This document shows positions 6,051 through 8,059 of a DNA stretch of 8,059 bases, in pieces (positions within the stretch are counted from its first letter, which is position 1; every line of letters begins with the position of its first letter). The DNA lies in contig JBLHKW010000192.1 in assembly GCA_047618565.1 (NCBI GenBank), positions 1-8,059 on the forward strand. The letters are read 5' to 3'. The notes beneath the pieces were generated by a model that did not search any database, had not been told where the DNA came from, and saw only the letters and a program-made list of their open reading frames with translations. The stretch is from JBLHKW01 sp047618565. GTDB lineage: Bacteria; Planctomycetota; UBA1135; GCA-002686595. The position numbers and the translations under genes are program-made.

Positions 6051-7075
6051 ATGCCGAGACGATCACGAAGCGACTCCCCTGGGGCCTGGCACCACGTCAT
6101 GAATCGTGGGCAGGCGAAGCGCCCCGTCTTTCACTCCCGAGTAGAGGTTCGCTACTTCCTGTCACGGCTGGCCCGCGAGGTCAGGCGCGGCGAGCTGGAA
6201 CTCCACGGGTTCTGCTTCATGACCACCCACTTTCACCTGCTCGTGCGAAGCCCCAACGGCCGGCTGTCCGACGCGATGCGTCGCACCGAGAATCCGTTTG
6301 TGCGCTAGTTCAACCGACGGCACAAGCGCGCCGGGTCTCTTTCGGGCTCGTTTCACCTCGCGCCTGATCGATAGCGAGCACTACTTCTGGAATGTCCAGC
6401 GCTACATCGACGACAACCCCGTGGCAGCTGGCCTCGTGGATGATCCCGCTCAATATCCCTACGGGAGGGCCTGGTTCTTCAGTAGAAGAGCGGCGCCGTC
6501 GTGGCTGAATGACTCCGAAGTCGATGAATCCGTGGGCCGAACGCTCACAGATCACGCCCGCTGGGTCGTGGAGCGGCGTCTGGAGTAGCGCACTCAGAAC
6601 TGCGCCTTCCACGATCTCATCAGAGCTGCTCCGGCAAGCGTGCAACGCTGGATGGTTCACAAGGCTCGAGTCGCTGACGGCCCCCCCCATCCCGAACGGC
6701 CTGATGTCCCCGCCCGCGTTGAGCGAGGCAATCAAGGAGGTGCGTGAGCGCGTCGGACCGTGGACCGTCCATCCGCGTACGCGCGGAAAGGACGCGTGGC
6801 AAGTGCTCGCGCTGGGCATGAGTCGGGACGTCGTGGGGCTCTCGACGCTGGAGGCCGCAGGTCAATTTGGCGTGCCTCGCAGCAGCGCCGGGCATGCACT
6901 GCTCGAGCACAGACGGCTGCTACTCTCGGACAGCTGCTACGCGAAGCGGGCAGCGGAAGTCCTGCGACTCGGGCTGCGGATCACCTTCGGACCGGGCAGG
7001 GAGGCCAGGGTTATCCCGAGACGATCGAACCGGGATCAAACGGGTGCGAGATCGATCCTGGCTCCGCAGAACTAG
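6051..7075 (+). pseudogene. Degraded REP-associated tyrosine transposase (RAYT, Y1/HUH)
   Basis: This is a remnant of a single-strand DNA transposase related to the IS200/IS605 TnpA superfamily. Frame 1 (6051-6305) has PGAWHHVMNRG and the HUH motif T-T-H-F-H-L-L. A TAG at 6306-6308 interrupts V-R-x-F-N-R-R-H-K-R. One extra base at about 6329-6336 shifts the frame, and LFRARFTSRLIDSEHYFWN and QRYIDDNPVAAGLV follow, the latter with the likely catalytic tyrosine. A second TAG at 6586-6588 is followed in frame by DLIRAAPASVQRWM. An eight-C run (6681-6688) with one extra C then moves to the frame of LSEAIKEVRERVGPWTV and a helix-turn-helix-like C-terminus (about 6830-6960). Restored, the protein would be about 340 aa. 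Recognisable sequence ends near 6990, with the final codons lying in the right repeat. Two stops plus two insertions make it nonfunctional unless recoded. Confidence 0.85.
7009..7066 (-). repeat. Right end of the RAYT element
   Basis: On the minus strand it starts CGGAGCCAGGATCGATCTCG and continues through TTTGATCCCGGTTCGATCGTCTCGG-type sequence to GGATAACC. It shares an exact 22-bp block (7043-7064) with 8003-8024, which marks both as the right type. Confidence 0.7.
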
Positions 7076-7752
7076 TTCCGGCTCAAGGCACGAGCTCCTG
7101 CCGCGCCCATCAGCACGGTCAACGCGATCAGCCCCCACTCGGGCAACGTCGGTACGGGCGCGCTGCCGCGCGTGATGGTCATACTCTGAAAGGTGATGAG
7201 CATCGGATTGAAAGGACCGTCGTCGACCGTCCAGTTGAAGACCGAGAGGCCAGTGAAATCGTAGCTGCCGACGGCGTCCAGAATGTCGAGCGATGAAATC
7301 GTGGTTCCACGGTAGGCGACGGAAAAGTTGCCGATAAAATTGCCAAGGGACCCGACCTCGTCGAGCGGAACTCCGATGGGAAAGTCGACGCTCGTCGCCA
7401 CGAAGAAGCCGTCCACCGCTGGATCGTTGTCGCGCAGAGTGAAGTAAGGAGTCTGCCCCGCAGGGAAGGGGCTTTGAAGATTGACCACGGCGCCGCCGAG
7501 CGCCATCGCGAAGCTGGGCATGTCGATGTCGTAGCCGCGAGTTGGAAAGGAGGCGCTGTTCGTGAAGCCGTCAGAATCCACCCTGAACGTGAGGGTAACC
7601 GGGTCATCCACGTCGGCGCCGCCGAGATCCCCGGTCCCGATCTGGTTGTCCTCGACGACACCCTGGAGGGTTACGGTGACAGTCTCGGCCAGGGCGGTTG
7701 GCGTCGCAGTCACCGCCACGAGGGTCACAACACAGGCGTAGATCAGCTTCAT
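7072..7752 (-). CDS. Secreted protein with IPTL-CTERM sorting signal
   Basis: The protein has 226 aa: a Sec signal peptide (1-22, cleavage near A-L-A|E-T), a beta-rich acidic central region (23-195) with no enzymatic motif I recognise, and a C-terminal tripartite tail. The tail has V-P-T-L-P-E-W-G (200-207), a hydrophobic helix (208-220) and a basic end (R-A-L-S-R-N). That arrangement is the IPTL-CTERM class of sorting signals, relatives of PEP-CTERM processed by exosortase-like systems. The protein is thus probably exported and anchored or released at the cell surface. The ATG at 7752 has a good Shine-Dalgarno AGGAG (7766-7762) with a 9-nt spacer, unlike the pho genes here. The gene ends 6 bp from the right end of the RAYT element, and its stop overlaps the transposase remnant's stop on the other strand. 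No terminator is seen behind it. Confidence 0.85.
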   Translation of the reverse strand: MKLIYACVVTLVAVTATPTALAETVTVTLQGVVEDNQIGTGDLGGADVDDPVTLTFRVDSDGFTNSASFPTRGYDIDMPSFAMALGGAVVNLQSPFPAGQTPYFTLRDNDPAVDGFFVATSVDFPIGVPLDEVGSLGNFIGNFSVAYRGTTISSLDILDAVGSYDFTGLSVFNWTVDDGPFNPMLITFQSMTITRGSAPVPTLPEWGLIALTVLMGAAGARALSRN

Positions 7753-7761
7753 CCGGGAGGT

Positions 7762-7766
7762 CTCCT
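7762..7766 (-). promoter_or_regulatory. Shine-Dalgarno site of the IPTL-CTERM gene
   Basis: AGGAG lies 9 nt before the ATG at 7752 and supports that start. It shows that canonical ribosome-binding sites are used in this genome. Confidence 0.75.
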
Positions 7767-7784
7767 ATCAGGGGGATGGCTACA

Positions 7785-7806
7785 GGCCCCCCGAATGGGG
7801 AGGGCC
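7785..7806. repeat. Short GC-rich hairpin upstream of the IPTL-CTERM gene
   Basis: GGCCC (7785-7789) pairs with GGGCC (7802-7806); after one mismatch, CC/GG continues around a short loop. It lies about 33 bp upstream of the IPTL-CTERM start. It may be a transcript-leader structure or a terminator without a U-tract. Confidence 0.35.
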
Positions 7807-7884
7807 AGTCTAACAGGCCGTTGGCAACGTCATCCGGCGCCATGCCGGCAATGCACTTCGTCAACGGCCTGCTGGATGAGACTG
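7806..7884. repeat. Nested long inverted repeat (cruciform-like)
   Basis: Three concentric perfect arms are present: CAGTCT (7806-7811) with AGACTG (7879-7884); CAGGCCGTTG (7814-7823) with CAACGGCCTG (7862-7871); and a central CCGGC/GCCGG hairpin with a GCCAT loop. The outer arms are joined by unequal bulges (2 nt and 7 nt). The structure lies in the non-coding stretch between the IPTL-CTERM start and the 116-bp element. Its identity is unknown; the end of a small mobile element is one option. Confidence 0.55.
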
Positions 7885-7913
7885 CCAATGATACACGACA
7901 GCCAGCGCACACT

Positions 7914-8029
7914 TACCGAGCCAGGATCATGCTCACACCAACCTGATCCAGGTTCACCCATCTTCAGGGATCATCGCGAGACAAACGATCCCGGATCAAC
8001 TTGGTGCGAGATCGATCCTGGCTCGGTAC
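7914..8029 (+). mobile_element. MITE/REP-pair derivative of the RAYT element family
   Basis: The 116-bp element begins TACCGAGCCAGGATC (7914-7928), and the inverted copy of those same 15 bases closes it (8014-8028). Over 36 bp the two ends agree at 30 positions. The left part shares CACCAACCTGA..CC.GGTTC with the RAYT left end. The right part shares an exact 22-bp block (8003-8024) with the RAYT right end and stays alignable to it for almost 50 bp. There is no coding capacity. It looks like a non-autonomous internal-deletion derivative mobilised by a RAYT acting in trans. Confidence 0.75.
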
Positions 8030-8059
8030 ATCGGTACCGGTGGCGAGTAGGGTACCCCC

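Larger units (their letters stand above)
5958..7066 (+). mobile_element. RAYT-type element bounded by imperfect inverted repeats
   Basis: A decayed REP-associated tyrosine transposase gene is flanked by related ends in opposite orientation. Both begin with a (C/G)GAGCCAGG core and stay alignable for about 60 bp, ending in a GTAACC/ATAACC-type sequence. Left end 5958-6019, right end 7009-7066. Flanking AACTA occurs at 5953-5957 and 7070-7074, a possible short direct repeat, although this transposase class usually makes no target duplication. The right end stops 6 bp before the stop codon of the IPTL-CTERM gene. Confidence 0.7.

Noticed and set aside
6509..7075. Independent plus-strand protein of 188 aa
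   Set aside because: Its useful part continues the transposase after removal of one C from the C8 run; its first part is an out-of-frame shadow.
7806..7884. Integron attC site (GTCTAAC at 7808-7814 fits RYYYAAC)
   Set aside because: The expected partner GTTRRRY is absent on the other side, where CTGGATGAGAC is found, and there is no cassette-like gene array or integrase.
7952..7966. Third Pho box candidate (TTCACCC near TTCAGGG)
   Set aside because: The spacing is not 11 bp, it is part of the MITE, and no gene start lies downstream.

Overview
The window is high-GC DNA from a Gram-negative bacterium. It has PstS and SYLF-type lipoproteins with clear lipoboxes, a PhoR/PhoB pair, an IPTL-CTERM sorted protein and a long RAYT-type transposase. 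This mix suits a proteobacterium or a deltaproteobacteria-like lineage, but the sequence alone does not fix the taxon. All intact genes lie on the minus strand. The only plus-strand coding material is a decayed transposase and a 16-codon reading frame.

Right to left along the minus strand, the host genes are an IPTL-CTERM secreted protein (7752-7072), a periplasmic formylglycine-type sulfatase (5844-4294) with a terminator-like hairpin behind it, a SYLF/Ysc84-like lipoprotein (4099-3536), and a phosphate-starvation block: phoB (3422-2709), phoR (2712-949, overlapping phoB by ATGA) and pstS (885 to beyond the left edge). PhoR would sense phosphate status and phosphorylate PhoB, and PhoB would drive its own gene and pstS. 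The rest of the pst operon (pstC, pstA, pstB, often phoU) is expected beyond the left edge.

The best regulatory signal is a pair of Pho boxes, each with two 7-bp direct repeats of the TTCACAC type separated by 4 bp (11-bp period). One is upstream of pstS and one upstream of phoB. Both are followed after exactly 8 bp by a -10-like hexamer, and the ATG begins 6-7 bp after that hexamer. Neither gene has a well-placed Shine-Dalgarno sequence. Both transcripts may therefore start at, or within a base or so of, the initiation codon (leaderless), which also settles the phoB start.

The right third is mobile-element territory. A REP-associated tyrosine transposase (RAYT, HUH/Y1 type) is broken by two amber codons and two single-base insertions. 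It sits between imperfect inverted repeats of about 60 bp (5958-6019 and 7009-7066). A 116-bp element at 7914-8029 carries one left-type and one right-type end of the same family with no gene between them, so it looks like a MITE or REP-pair derivative. Between it and the IPTL-CTERM gene is an unexplained nested inverted repeat (7806-7884). A near-perfect ribosome-binding site at 5925-5933 leads into a reading frame that runs straight into the left element end.
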